A model generated the notes under the pieces. It saw only the letters and a program-made list of their open reading frames with translations. It was not told where the DNA came from and did not search any database. Source: Tomocerus qinae (taxonomy: Eukaryota > Arthropoda > Collembola > Entomobryomorpha > Tomoceridae). Taken from it: DNA of 64,000 nt. A program made the translations under genes and the position numbers. The stretch covers positions 60,388,001 through 60,452,000 of the forward strand of contig CM034546.1 of the NCBI GenBank assembly GCA_020055645.1, read 5' to 3'. How positions within the stretch are numbered: position 1 is the stretch's first letter; each line of letters begins with the position of its first letter. Positions 1 to 10,422 of the stretch are shown in pieces.

Positions 1-573
1 AATTCCGTTCATAATAATGTTACATATGATAATCTGGATGATGATAGGTTAAAGCTGAGTAATTGCCAAGGGTTAAAATTTTTACATTGTAATGTTAATG
101 GGATAAAAACTAGATTTAGTGAATTAGCCTATCTACCAATTAATGAAAAGAATATACTTTTCTGTGGGGTTACAGAGTCGAAGTTAGATAGCAATGATTT
201 ATCATCGACATTTAACATATCAGGGTATAATATGCTGCGCTTTGACAGACAAAATAGAGGAGGTGGAGGGTCTCTGGCGTATATTCATCATTCCTGCAAA
301 TATAAAATTCTAGAATATCAGTCGCCAGAAGCCTTAAAATTAGAAATAGAGATCAACAGTGTAATAATCTCTAGAAAAGGTCTGAAATCAATACTGATCA
401 CAACAATATACAATCCACCAAAAAGAGATCATACTAAATTTATAGATATATTGCTAAAGTTCTTACATTACACAAAGTCATTAGAACTTGAGCAGATCTT
501 TCTTGGGGATCTCAATATAGATTTACTTATGTATAACGATAATACTTTTAAGTTAAAAAATACAATTACTGAA
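1..573 (+). pseudogene. Non-LTR retrotransposon endonuclease (EEP) domain, fragment
   Basis: The frame is open from the window edge. It carries landmarks of the apurinic-like endonuclease/exonuclease/phosphatase domain of LINE-type elements: LHCNVNGIK near 82 (start of the fold), TESKLDSN near 175 (equivalent of the usual TE-x-W/K-L catalytic Glu motif), GGGGSLAYIH near 265, YNPPKRDH near 409 and GDLNIDLL near 508. In LINEs this domain nicks target DNA to prime reverse transcription. The C-terminal part of the domain (the PTR and S-x-ID regions) and the reverse transcriptase are absent: similarity stops at about 573. The frame stays open to 747, but that stretch is better explained as the shadow of minus-strand coding. 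The 5' end lies outside the window. The domain call is confident; the clade is not assigned. Confidence 0.8.
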
Positions 574-578
574 TTCAG

Positions 579-815
579 TTACTGGCAGCAGGTTCTGGTT
601 GGCTCTGGCTTCTGCACTATGACGCCTTCTATTGCTGGAGTTATGTTTGTGGAATTAAGGGCAGATTTGGTGGCTGCGTCCAACATTGGAACATCAAATC
701 CGATTTCCATAATGCCTACAGAGCAAAGGGTGTTAATGGTAGAATGATAACGGGCAATTTTTAAAGCAAGCTTGAAATATGGTGACGGTTTCTTTATATA
801 TGCTATATGAATTGA
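579..815 (-). pseudogene. Unassigned protein-like segment, exon or gene relic
   Basis: On the minus strand, 78 codons are open between a TAA at 816-818 and the terminating TAA at 579-581. The composition looks like a folded protein (IKKPSPYFKLALKIARYH near the start, MEIGFDVPMLDAATKSA in the middle), and codon use looks more coding-like than the overlapping plus frame. There is no ATG near the upstream end, so this is either an internal exon or the tail of a broken gene. It follows the nucleoprotein-like relic on the same strand, so it may belong to the same virus-like block, as its C-terminus or a following gene. It directly abuts the truncated LINE endonuclease, which suggests one sequence inserted into the other. 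No family recognised. Confidence 0.35.
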
Positions 816-818
816 TTA

Positions 819-1189
819 AAATTGGTTTGATCATTGCGACTAATTCAGTATTTTAGACAGAACTGATCCTGTGTGATATATAATAAACTTAGCCGATATT
901 TACATTCTACTATACTAAATAAAGAGCCGGAAACAACCGTTATTTAGCTATTCAATAAAGTAAGTTTGTTAAAAGTAATCTCATCTCATTTTTAGCGTAA
1001 ATAATATATGGTTATGGTATCGAATCAATTAATTATTGGTTGGTTTCTTTATATATATCTGCTTGGATTTCCTTACTATTTAATTGGGTTGAATTATTAC
1101 TGTTACCATTATGTTCTGACATCAATGAAGCTTAAAATTTGTAAGGAAAACAGTACCTTACAAATGGTTTTTGGGGAAGTGAATCAAAC
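819..1189. other. AT-rich stretch without recognisable gene
   Basis: Low-complexity AT-rich sequence with no protein-like frame on either strand. It separates two protein-like minus-strand segments and may be intronic or spacer DNA of that block. Confidence 0.4.
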
Positions 1190-1480
1190 GAAAGAGTTCA
1201 TTAGAGAGTCCACATTCTCCTCATTATCGTCCATTGCCTGGATATTTTCTGGTGCCGTTACTGAAGGCGTGGTAGAGGATTATGATATAGGCGAGCTGTA
1301 CAAAGAGGAAGAAGTAATTGGGCTACTAGTGCCCGTGGTAGTGGTAAAATGACCTCCATGATTTAGATAAGGCAATTCATAAATTTGACTGCTTTCGGAA
1401 TTGTTAGTGGAAGGAGATCTGCTACCTAGACTGGGGTCTAGGAGGTGGTTGAGGAGTAGGGACCGAAGATTGGGGTTTGC

Positions 1481-2783
1481 TACACTCTAAATAAATTTCA
1501 GTCATTTTTGTTGAGTAAAATTTTTTTACTCAAGTTTGAGGAGAAATTGGAGAAATGTTGGCTAATTTTTATCTAATCAGGTTGAACATTCAAGGTTGTA
1601 TCAAATGCAGTCAACTGTTTAACAATTTTTAGTCAACTTGGTTGAACATTTAAGAGGTTGTACTAACCGTACTCAACAGTTGCTTAAATTTTGATTAATA
1701 TTGAGTAATATACCAATGTTTCAAATTTTGAGTAAAAAATGTCACCATATTGAGTAATTATTGCTTAATAGTTGAGCATACACTGTTTATTTATTTAACG
1801 GCATGGCTTCGAATGTTTACTTTTTAGAATTTAATTTTTAAAATGTGAAGTTTATTTTACGACATTGGATTCATTACCAAGGTAGGTAAAATTTTAGATT
1901 GTCATAGTGATGGGACATAAAGCAATTTCAGCCTCGAAAAACCGATTTTTTTGCAAATACAATTGAGGTCATGGTTCCATTCTCTTGTACCCTGCGGTTT
2001 TCTGGTGGCCGTTACAATTAAAAATGAGGAGCATGAAATTACTTTAACGTGCGTTCCCTTCAATCTAAAATTTTCCAATACCTTGGGATTTAGTGTTTGT
2101 GCTGGTTTTGATTATGAACTTCTGAATCTGAAGTTAGCTACTGACAACAATTAAAGGTAAAGTTATTGTTCTATTTCCTCAATTAAAATATAATATATAC
2201 TACACTTTTGATATTTCTAATTTATAACATTTTTGAACATTTACCTTATTTTTTTCTTCGCATTTTTTGATTCTAAAAAACTACAAGTGCATTATAGGCA
2301 TCATTTTAATGTATGTTTGTATATATACTTTTTCATTGCAGAAATTATAGTATTCATGACGATGTACAGATTCACCGTCCAATTTCTTTCTAATTAAGAT
2401 AAAATTACCACAGGACACTGCATCTGCTACAGTTTTGTAGAATTTTAATAAATAAAAATTTTAATATTGTTTTAATAATTATTGATTTAATGGTTTTGCT
2501 CAATTTTTATATAAGAATTACTCAACAAGATAGCATGTACTACTCAAACGTTTACTAGCGTTTACTCAATTTTTGAGTATGTTTTACTTAACCGACTGCA
2601 ATGGTTAGCTCAACTTAGATAGAACAAACTACTCAACAAGTGAGTAAAATTAGCTCAAGTGTTTTTACTCAAGCCCATTAAGCAAATTTTGTTCAACAGT
2701 TGAGTCAGCGCATTTTGTACTTAAATGTTGAGTACCGAATCCCCAAACTTGATTAAAATATGCTGAAATTTATTTAGAGTGTA
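1481..2783. mobile_element. TIR element with TA target duplication, 1.3 kb
   Basis: CACTCTAAATAAATTTCAG at 1483-1501 is repeated in perfect inverted form at 2763-2781 (19 bp). Each end is flanked by TA (1481-1482 and 2782-2783), the target duplication typical of Tc1/mariner-like and related DNA transposons. The ends carry many copies of TTGAGTAA or its complement, in both orientations. These include a 10-bp-stem hairpin at 1511-1533 and an ACTCAATTTTTGAGT palindrome near 2564. No transposase is visible: the only ORF is 67 codons at 1951-2154, starting at TTG. It is therefore a non-autonomous element. Removing it together with one TA brings the flanking nucleoprotein-like frame back into register, which independently supports the boundaries. 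Confidence 0.75.
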
Positions 2784-3334
2784 CCTGTGGGAACCTTTTT
2801 TACTGTAAAGTAACCTACGGTAATTAAAGCCTTTTTTAAGTCGGAAAAATGTCGGGCCAACTCATGTGCCACTGTTGTAGGTACTGCAGGACAATTTTTG
2901 AGAGGAACCTCTTTTAGCAAATTTGTAAGGATAGCTGCCGCCTTGTCGTATTGACTGATAAATTGTGCATTGATCATGGTCAAACTTTGTCCATAATCAT
3001 TACTTTACTTTTTGTCTGCCAAAAGGGATCTCAAGATAAAAATTGCTTCCCGGCAGACAAAACTTATTTCTTTAAATGGATACCAAATGCACATCAGAGT
3101 TGTCGAAGTTAATTCGGGTTGTGACAAGTTGTCCTGTTGTAACTCAGTAGGCAGTTGAGATAGCAACTGTGTAGTAGAAAGAGTAGCTTCTATAAACATT
3201 TTCCTAACAAAGAGTTCTAGATGGAGATTATAAGCTGGCAACACTGCACATTGGCACCATAAGCTACCCAAAAGCGTCATCATGGATATAGTAGCCCACA
3301 AAACTGTTTTGTGATTCCAGGGACCGATATTTCT

Positions 3335-3839
3335 TACATCATATTGACATACCTAACTTAATAATATTTTAACCGATAATTTACCACCCAAGGAAAATGA
3401 AATTTGTTGTCAAATATTTTTGTTTTTGTCTTTTTTAATACTAATATCCATTATAGATGCTTAACCTGCTTTAAAATGACATTCTAGTAATCTAATATAA
3501 CTTGTTGTCACGTTGTCGAGCACATTTTAAGCGGATTTCGGGAAATTGCCCATTTTATCGTTCACTTTTGACTTAAGATATCTCTGGAACGGCAGGGTTT
3601 GCCACTTTTGTTTTAAGTATACCATGTAAGGTCTACTTGTTAAAATTAATTTTGGGCTTTCGGGTTTTAAACTAGTTAACTCAAGTCAAAATTACCCATG
3701 TATTTTAAAAGGGAGACAAAATTTTGGTTGGGATTTCAATGCTTATTACATGGTAACAACTGGTTCAAATGACAAAATATTTCACTGTTAAATGCTCCAG
3801 TCATCTGTTATTCATTTCATAATGAATGAAAATGTGATA
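3335..3839. other. Unexplained AT-rich stretch inside the nucleoprotein-like relic
   Basis: About 500 bp between two protein-like minus-strand segments, with no protein-like frame on either strand. It could be a decayed part of the same gene, an intron, or another insertion whose ends have decayed. I found no clear inverted repeats or target duplication. Confidence 0.4.
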
Positions 3840-4150
3840 TCACAAGTTCAATGTCGTTTCTTTCCCTTTAATGGTGCGTATGTGCACTGGTCTTGCTAAA
3901 GAAGCTTCGGTAGAAACATGTTTCAGATCGTACAAAATATTAACCATATTATTACCTGCCAGAACAATCTTGCTAGCAAAGCTTGCTAAGTCAATGACGC
4001 GGCCAAAATGAGGAAAATAGGAATGTATTAACACACAGGTGAAAATTACTGGCTAGGGAATTATTGATTCTATCATTTGCGCTTCAGCTATAGTAAGGGA
4101 ATGTAAGGATCGCTGCATGTAACGTACAGTGGAATAATCCACATTTCCAC

Positions 4151-4485
4151 CAGGGTTGGGTCGTGGTTAAACCCGTTTTGACCATTTTCGGTCAAAACGG
4201 CCCGGTCAAAATGGACAAAATGTCCGTTTGGGGTACATTGAGACCCAAGGTAACTTATACTGCAACAGTAAACAACAAATATAACTTTCTAAAAATTGCA
4301 GTTAAAAATGATTAGAGTGTGTCATTTTGTAGTTGGACGTTAGTAGATTTGGGTTCCATTGGGTTTAGGAAACATTTCATTCTCTAAGTATTTTAAATAT
4401 GCTTTGCTAGCCTAAGTAACTGTATACTGATATTTTGACCGTTTTGGCCGGTTTTAACAGTTTTGACCACCCGGCCCGGTCAAAA
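4151..4485. mobile_element. Possible small hAT-like MITE
   Basis: The left end CAGGGTTGGGTCGTGG (4151) has the form of hAT termini. The interior ends contain partly inverted, GGTCAAAACGG-rich sequence (4170-4215 against 4436-4485). The right end is diverged, and I could not find an 8-bp target duplication. It lies exactly between two protein-like segments of the minus-strand relic, as an insertion would. Confidence 0.35.
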
Positions 4486-4911
4486 CGCAAAAATGTGGTC
4501 AATTTATCAGAACACCATTTTCAATGTTGTAATTAGCACTTTGCCACCATGAGAGCCATTTGGTAAGTATTTTTCCCATAGCGTGCAACTTCATGTCTGT
4601 TTTGACTAATTCATATTTGATGTTGTCAGGGATTGTGGTTTGACCGACATCAGAAATGAAGTGGGTATAGTCCAAGAATTGAACCAACATTCCTGAATCC
4701 TCTGGTATTTCATCTGCGTTGCAAAAAGTAGCCATATTTGTAAAATTGGCAATTACACTGTTAAATTTTAAGTATAACGAGGGTTACCCAAGGTGTCACC
4801 CTTAAACTAGTAAAAACTTAAATTATTAATTAAATAAATTAATATTATAGGTTTAAAATTGTTGTAATTTATTATCCTGAAGACGTAATTCTATTCTGGT
4901 TCCTTCCAGAT

Positions 4912-6963
4912 CTATTTCAGCAGATTCGTCAAGTCCCAGATCAAAATCCTGTCGTTGATTGTAAACTTTTTTGTAAAACCCACGAGATTGTAAACCCCAC
5001 GAGGGGATAGTATTTGCTCTGGTAGCCGCGATTTTTGACGTCTCTGAGACAGTATTCTCTGCCTGAAATGAACATAAAAGGGGATCATAAAATAAATGAA
5101 CAATAAATGAAAACCAGAAATAAACCTAAGATTACAGCGCAAGCAATATAAATCGAAAGAAAGTTGTCTATATGCTTATCCGCACATTTTCCATCAACAG
5201 TATCAATTGAATTCATAGCAGCTAAGGGTATGACAGTGGTTGGATAATATCTATGTATATTATTCTTAACATTAATTAATAAGAGATATATGATGCAACC
5301 AGTAAGAATTATATTCCACAAAATATATAATCTACTGCTATAAGATGGTAATAAATGAATTGCCTCTGGTATACTATCTCTTAAATTTGTAAGATCTGTG
5401 AAATTCAGATGAAATAATTCGTACGACCAACTATCATTAAAACAAACTGAAAGATTAGTAAAAATGTTAGGATGGATAGGATGGGTTTCAGACAGCGTAT
5501 TTTCAGATAAAATTATAGAGTTGATCTTGCACCATTGGCTCGGGATGTTGGTGTAGACGATTGGCTCAACCACGTTTGTTGGTGGGCATGGAAGTACCGG
5601 TTGGATTTCGTCTAGTACTTCTGTAAATATAATAGAGCAGTGACATGGCAAGATGACTTGCTTCTATGGTTGTCGTTGGAAGAATGCGAGCAGTTGGTTG
5701 CCGAATGTCTTTATTACATATGATTTTCCCCGTAGGCGTATTCACTAACATGTAAGAATGTGCATCCAGTTGCATCACAATCGAATTCTTTCCTTCATGT
5801 TCTTGGCAGTCAAACCTGCATACTTCATTCAATTCGGTAGCTGTGCTTCCTTTTAGTAATTTTTGGACACAGATAGATCCAAGGCTAGGATCATGTGCGC
5901 ATGCAGATACATAGCATATACCATCATTGACATTACAGGTTGTGATCTGGTGTCCTTGCAAGGCCACGATTGATCGTCCCGATGAAGCTAAGAGAGCTTG
6001 ATGGAGCACAGCAAATTGTTGAGCAGAAATGGGATCGTAATAACAGCTTGCAGTTTGTATGGAAGTACTCCTTTGCGAACTAATGGGATGTTCATAAGAA
6101 TCGTTACTTTGTTGGCTGTAAACTGGCATTTAGCTAATTTATGTTTGTAATATTCCCCCAAATTCTTTCTCTCGATTGCTAATGCATGACCGTGCTTTCT
6201 TACTTCTGTGGACAACTGCAATAATGTTGCACTTAATGTTGTAGTGTTCACATAGGAGATTGGTAGATGACCCATGCGGCAATGGCTAACAAGATCGGCA
6301 TGTAGCTGATATTCTACTAAACCATTTAAGAATTGGACAATATTCAAAACAGTAAAAATTGAATCGTTATATATTCCCGAGTTTTTTGATTTTCTATGAT
6401 GGCTGACCTCAATTGTGAGAGAAGTTCTTTCATCTGTGATTGCGTTGTAAATAGTCCAGACATCTCTCCTCTGGTCACCAGTGAGCAGAAAACGAGAACA
6501 TAGAGCCAATAGCTGAGCTGATGGTTCCTCCAAATGACGATAAAAGATCCCGCTTTATCATTTGGGTTTGGTTAGGGAAGGAGGGAGGTTCTGGAAGTGT
6601 CATAATCATGGAACCTTTTAACATCTGCAATTGATTGTTAATAATAGTTAAATATTGGTTGGACATATTCTGAATTTCACATTTCCACGTATTTTCGTTA
6701 CATTAACTATTTAATATGGGTACTTTATTTATAGGTACTTTTAAAAGTAAAGCTATTCTATTTATATCTATGTTAAATACTATAGGAACAGATGATGTGT
6801 AGGTAAGTACCCCGTCAATTTTTCGTAAGTGGGTACCGCTGACCACTCTTACCTGATACGGAGTAACGTCATCCTCGGAAAAAGCGACGTTTATGGTAGT
6901 AGTTACTACTATGAAATACATTACATGTTCAATGTTTTTGATGTTAGTGTACCAGGTATCCAT
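4912..6963 (-). pseudogene. Viral envelope-glycoprotein-like relic
   Basis: Successive protein-like minus-strand frames: 6963-6703 and 6666-6475 (same frame, one stop between), then 6533-5988, 6129-5566, 5651-5085 and 5142-4912. That implies one in-frame stop and about four frameshifts. The first piece starts at a real ATG (6961-6963), with a hydrophobic signal-like core VMYFIVVTTTINVAF. The second piece has a basic site (IKR) before a Gly/Ser-rich hydrophobic stretch, which could be a cleavage and fusion region. The 6129-5566 piece is Cys-rich. The 5651-5085 piece carries two membrane-type segments (LYILWNIILTGCIIYLLL and IYIACAVILGLFLVFIYC) before a basic tail. This layout is that of a type I viral glycoprotein. 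Chuvirus-type glycoproteins occur in arthropod genomes both as lone viral copies and as env genes of BEL/Pao elements. Which applies here is unresolved. Not functional as it stands. Confidence 0.5.
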
Positions 6964-7026
6964 TTTGTTAGCGGTAGAAAAGATAGAGGTCGTAAAGATC
7001 GTAATTTACATTACCTTAGTGTAAAA

Positions 7027-7397
7027 TGTTGAAGTATTTTATAGGCATAGTTTGAGTTTTGTAATGTGTAATTGAGTGCCCTCTGTGTGTGTTGTGTATT
7101 TTGTACGTGTAAGCGTTGTTGTGTGAGTGTGATTGTACACGAATTAGTTTTGTCCGTTAATGTTCATTGTGAATTGAGTGAGGAGTCACGAATTTGGTGC
7201 TCTTGCAATTTCGATTTATATTCAGTTTTTGTTGAATTAAATATTATTTTAAAGCTAACTAATTAGCCTTTGGGTGTGATGATAGTTTAGCTTGTTTTTT
7301 GATATTTTTAATTCTAACTGTAATTCGCGTACCTTGTCGATATTTTATCGGGTAGATAATTTAGATAGATAGATAATTTCCCTCGGCGAATTCTACA
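7027..7397 (+). repeat. Probable 5' LTR of the BEL/Pao element
   Basis: The right boundary is firm because the primer site starts at 7398 and the preceding bases are CTACA, ending in the usual CA. The left boundary is a guess: TGTTGAAG at 7027 is the nearest TG-start giving a plausible length (371 bp). With no second LTR copy it cannot be confirmed. Confidence 0.45.
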
Positions 7398-7415
7398 TGG
7401 TGACCCCGACGTGAT
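7398..7415 (+). other. Primer binding site for tRNA-Trp
   Basis: TGGTGACCCCGACGTGAT is complementary over 18 bases to the 3' end of animal tRNA-Trp including CCA, as I recall that tRNA. It lies directly after a CA dinucleotide, as a retrotransposon minus-strand primer site should, and 163 bp before the likely gag start. Confidence 0.8.
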
Positions 7416-8068
7416 CTTGTTTTACAAGATTTGTGAAGACTTTCTACTGGTGGGAGGATGACAACTATTTGGAAGGAAGTGGAAGAAGTCGTTTTTTGGA
7501 GCCACATCCGTTTTTGACGTCATCCATCGTCGCCAGAGAATAAAGGGGAGCTGAACCAGCATGGCAGGAAGAGGCAGCCTGCTCAGTCATGGATCCTTGG
7601 GATTCCCGTTGACATCACTACGAAGTGGAATTTTCGACCGAATCGGAGAAGAAAATCCACAAGCAGTCCCCGGATATAGTGGTGTGCCTTAGAAAAGTGC
7701 TCTTGGACCATAGGCTCAGTCAGAGAAGTCCTAAGCTAAATCAAAAGTACCTAGTGATCGTCATTCAAACTTCTCGCATGATAGTCGCATCCGCAGTGCA
7801 GAAGTAGATCTGGAGATAGACGACGAGCTTCGTAAATTGAAGATGGAAGGAGAGGACCTACGTCGTGTCATGAAACTGATCGACACAGAAGTAGAGTGGA
7901 AGAAAGGTGATATCCAGTTGTGGCAAGACGAATTAACAGACTCGACCATGACTAAAGGTGAGCAAAAATTGTGGAAACAGAAAATGGCAGAACTTAAATT
8001 AGAACTGTCAAGTCTACTTAAGAAGAAGCAATTACAAACAATTGAAGAAGACTACAGGATTAAGGATA

Positions 8069-8301
8069 GGGCGTACAGGTCTGTCAAGTGGTCTAAACAG
8101 CCGCTTCTCAGGCTGATGTCTGGAGTTCGAATCTCTGGAGCGCCTCAGGTCTATAAGGTAGTAGTCTGGAACTGGGAGAAGCTGTCATTGCCGTATATTT
8201 GTTATTAGCATTGATTTGCCTATCTTAGTGACAATATGATTATCTATCAATGCCCTGTCTGTAGTGAGTGTTAATCAATAGTAGTAGCCGTGCTCTCCCC
8301 C

Positions 8302-8336
<35 letters not shown>
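8069..8336 (+). mobile_element. tRNA-derived SINE, short form, inserted in gag
   Basis: Flanked by a 14-bp direct repeat, CAGGATTAAGGATA, at 8055-8068 and 8337-8350. The head resembles a tRNA gene: A-box-like TGTCAAGTGGTCTAA near 8082 and B-box-like AGTTCGAATCTC at 8124-8135. The tail is (AC)n at about 8303-8336. A related copy lies on the minus strand at 51679-52212. Removing the insert plus one repeat puts the two gag halves in the same phase. Confidence 0.88.

Positions 8337-8337
<1 letters not shown>
8303..8337 (+). repeat. (AC)n microsatellite, SINE tail
   Basis: About 17 uninterrupted AC dinucleotides ending directly at the SINE target duplication, so they form the 3' tail of the inserted SINE. 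Confidence 0.9.
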
Positions 8338-8340
<3 letters not shown>

Positions 8341-9879
8341 ATTAAGGATATCCGGGAAAAGATTGCCCATATCCAAGCTAAGACTTATCAGAAGAAATTA
8401 AAAATTACTGTTGAAAATGAGCAATATCTCGGGTCTGACGAGGAAGCTGATGTTATTCCAGCTGATGTTTAAGACGGTGATCGTATCGAAGAGTTTATCA
8501 ATTCAGCTGTCGAGACTTAAAAGCAAAATGAGGCTGCCGCCGAAGAGATCAGATTGGTAGCTGCTAAGAAGGAGAAGGCTAAACAGGAAGCCAAAGAAAA
8601 GGCTAAGCGTGAAGTGGAAGAAGTCGAGAAGGAGCTGGAAGATATCAAGCGACAACTGAAACTCTGTCAGGAAGAAACTGAAAGGCTGACTGCGGAGAAG
8701 AATAAAAGGACTTTGGATCTCGAAGCCAAATTATTACAAGTGAAAGTTGAGGATGGTCCGACAGTCGAAGACAATCCACTTTCAATCCCGACACTTACTG
8801 GAGAAGGAAAATTAGTGCAAATCTTGGCCGAAGTTATTCGAGGAAATTTGCCAACCAGTAGTGTCATGCCAGATAATAGTAAGTTTTTTGCCAGACAATC
8901 TTATTCTAAAGATTTACTTAATTTTAGCGGCAAGGCTGAAGAATGGCCAATATTCTGTGCCGATTTTGAGCGGTCGACAAAGGATTGTGGATACTCCAAC
9001 TCAGAAAATATGTCAAGACTGAGAAAGTGCCTAAAGGGGGATGCCGCTCGTTACATTCAAAGTTTGATGGTATCTCCAGACAATGTACCTACTGTGATGA
9101 AGAAGTTGGAAATACGGTATGGACAACCAGAACTTATCATAGATGCCACGATTAGTAAGTCAAGGGCAATTCCAACCTTTAAGGATGAACAATTGGAATT
9201 GTTCATTGATTTTGGGTCGGCGGTGCAGAATGTCATTGCCACCATTGAAACCTTAGATCGTCCGGGACATCTCAGCAACCCCCAACTGTTGAAGGAATTT
9301 GAGGCGAAACTGCCCAGAAATTATATGATGCAGTGGATGAATTGGATGGACGGTGATTCTATCAGAGAAAGAAATTTGATCAATTTTGGGAAGTGGATAG
9401 ACAGACAGGCGACTCTCGCCTGCAAGGCTTGTCCACCTGACATCACTGATGACAATTCTAGTAAGCCAACTATTAAAGCTAAATCTGAAAGTCAACGACC
9501 AGTGAAAAAGAAAGCTGAATCGTTTGAGAAGTACTTGAAAACCGAAGAATGTCCCACAGCCGTTGGTTTGTTCGTCGGTGAAAAATCAGATAAGTCAAGG
9601 TGTATCTTTTGTGAAAAGCACCCAGATAGCTTATCGTGTATCAAAGCCCAAGACATGACATTATCAGTAAAAACCCAAATTGTTAAAGATAAACATGCTT
9701 GTGAATATTGCTTGAAAGTAGGACATTGGAAAAGGGCGTGTAAAGCTTTTATCCGATGCCCAATTTGCCGTCAAAGACATTGCACTCTATTGTGTAAAGA
9801 ATTGCATAAGGATGAAGAGAAGATGAGCGAGCCGACCACAACTAGAGAAAGGAAATCAGCTGTTGATCAGGTTCAAACT

Positions 9880-10410
9880 ACCAATGACAATTTAGCCTGT
9901 ACGTCTAATGTTTTATTGAAAACATTAATAGTGACAATTTTGAGCAAAAGTGGGAACAAAAAAGTGCGTGCGATTCTCGATGACGGGTCACAGCGTTCCT
10001 ACATTACGAAAAAATTGGCAGTGGATTTAGATCTAAATCACATTGGAAGTGAGGAACTGGCCCATGCATTATTTAGTGGTGTGTAGACTGATGTTTGAAA
10101 GCACAAACGCTATTCTGTACATTTGAAGAATTCAAGAGGTCCTGGTTTCAGTAGTGTTGAAGTTCTGGACCAGGAGAAGATTTGTGGGACAATCCCAAGA
10201 CACTCCAGCGGTCCTTGGATGCGGGAGCTGAAAGAAAAGAATATTTGGATCAGCGATATCGGCGATGGAAGTCCCGAAATTGAACTATTAATTGGAGCTG
10301 ACTTTCTCGGGAAGCTATTGACTGGAAAGGTTTTTCAACTCAATAATGGACTTACGGCAGTAGAAACTATTATTGGATGGAGTCTGATGGGAAGAATAAA
10401 GTGTCATTGA
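9880..10410 (+). pseudogene. pro: BEL/Pao aspartic protease (A17/DUF1758) region
   Basis: Protease that would cut the gag-pol polyprotein. The active-site motif is ILDDGSQRSYI near 9972, with Asp in the D-x-G-S arrangement typical of retropepsins of this family. The frame stops with TAG at 10084-10086 and similarity resumes at 10123. The second conserved block, ELLIGADFLGKLLTG (near 10282), matches the family's LIGxD motif, followed by ETIIGWSLMGRI, where the domain usually ends. One stop and a short unmatched stretch between 10087 and 10122 break it. Confidence 0.85.
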
Positions 10411-10422
10411 GATGCAGAAAGT

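Larger units (their letters stand above)
1190..4735 (-). pseudogene. Nucleoprotein-like viral relic, interrupted and broken
   Basis: Minus-strand protein-like segments lie in order. The N-terminal segment runs 4735-4499 and begins MATFCNADEIPEDSG. The next, 4150-3840, is one frame with a TAG at 4053-4055. A third, about 3334-2774, is one frame with a TAA at 3005-3007. A proline- and serine/threonine-rich tail runs 1480 to about 1190, with stops and at least one frameshift. The pieces are helix-rich with no signal peptide, then a low-complexity tail: the profile of RNA-virus nucleoproteins. The gene follows a membrane glycoprotein on the same strand, the G-then-N order I recall for chuviruses. 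A TA-flanked element (1483-2781) separates core and tail, and a possible hAT-like insert (about 4151-4485) separates the first two segments. The stretch 3335-3839 is unexplained. Family assignment rests on pattern and gene order only; a retroelement gag or unrelated host gene remains possible. Confidence 0.4.
7561..9879 (+). pseudogene. gag: BEL/Pao gag (DUF1759 plus zinc knuckle), interrupted
   Basis: Capsid-like structural protein of the element. A plausible start is ATG 7561 (MAGRGSLLSHG), with a frame change before about 7740. From 7837 the frame is a charged coiled coil (EGEDLRRVMKLIDTEVEW), cut at 8068 by a SINE. After the SINE the same phase resumes at 8351 with stops near 8470 and 8518. 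The main block starts at 8554. Lys/Glu-rich coiled coil covers 8554-8760. DUF1759 follows (FSGKAEEWPIFCADFE near 8920, LRKCLKGDAARYIQSL near 9018), then Cys/His knuckles (CEYCLKVGHWKRACKAF, CPICRQRHC) at 9700-9790 that would bind the RNA genome. In the family, gag and pol form one long frame, as here. The SINE and stops make it non-coding. Confidence 0.88.

Noticed and set aside
1008..1352. 114-codon plus-strand ORF
   Set aside because: It lies opposite the low-complexity tail of the minus-strand nucleoprotein-like relic and has no features of its own.
6829..7266. Plus-strand ORFs across the glycoprotein start and LTR
   Set aside because: The first is a shadow of the minus-strand gene and the second lies in the probable LTR; neither resembles a protein family.
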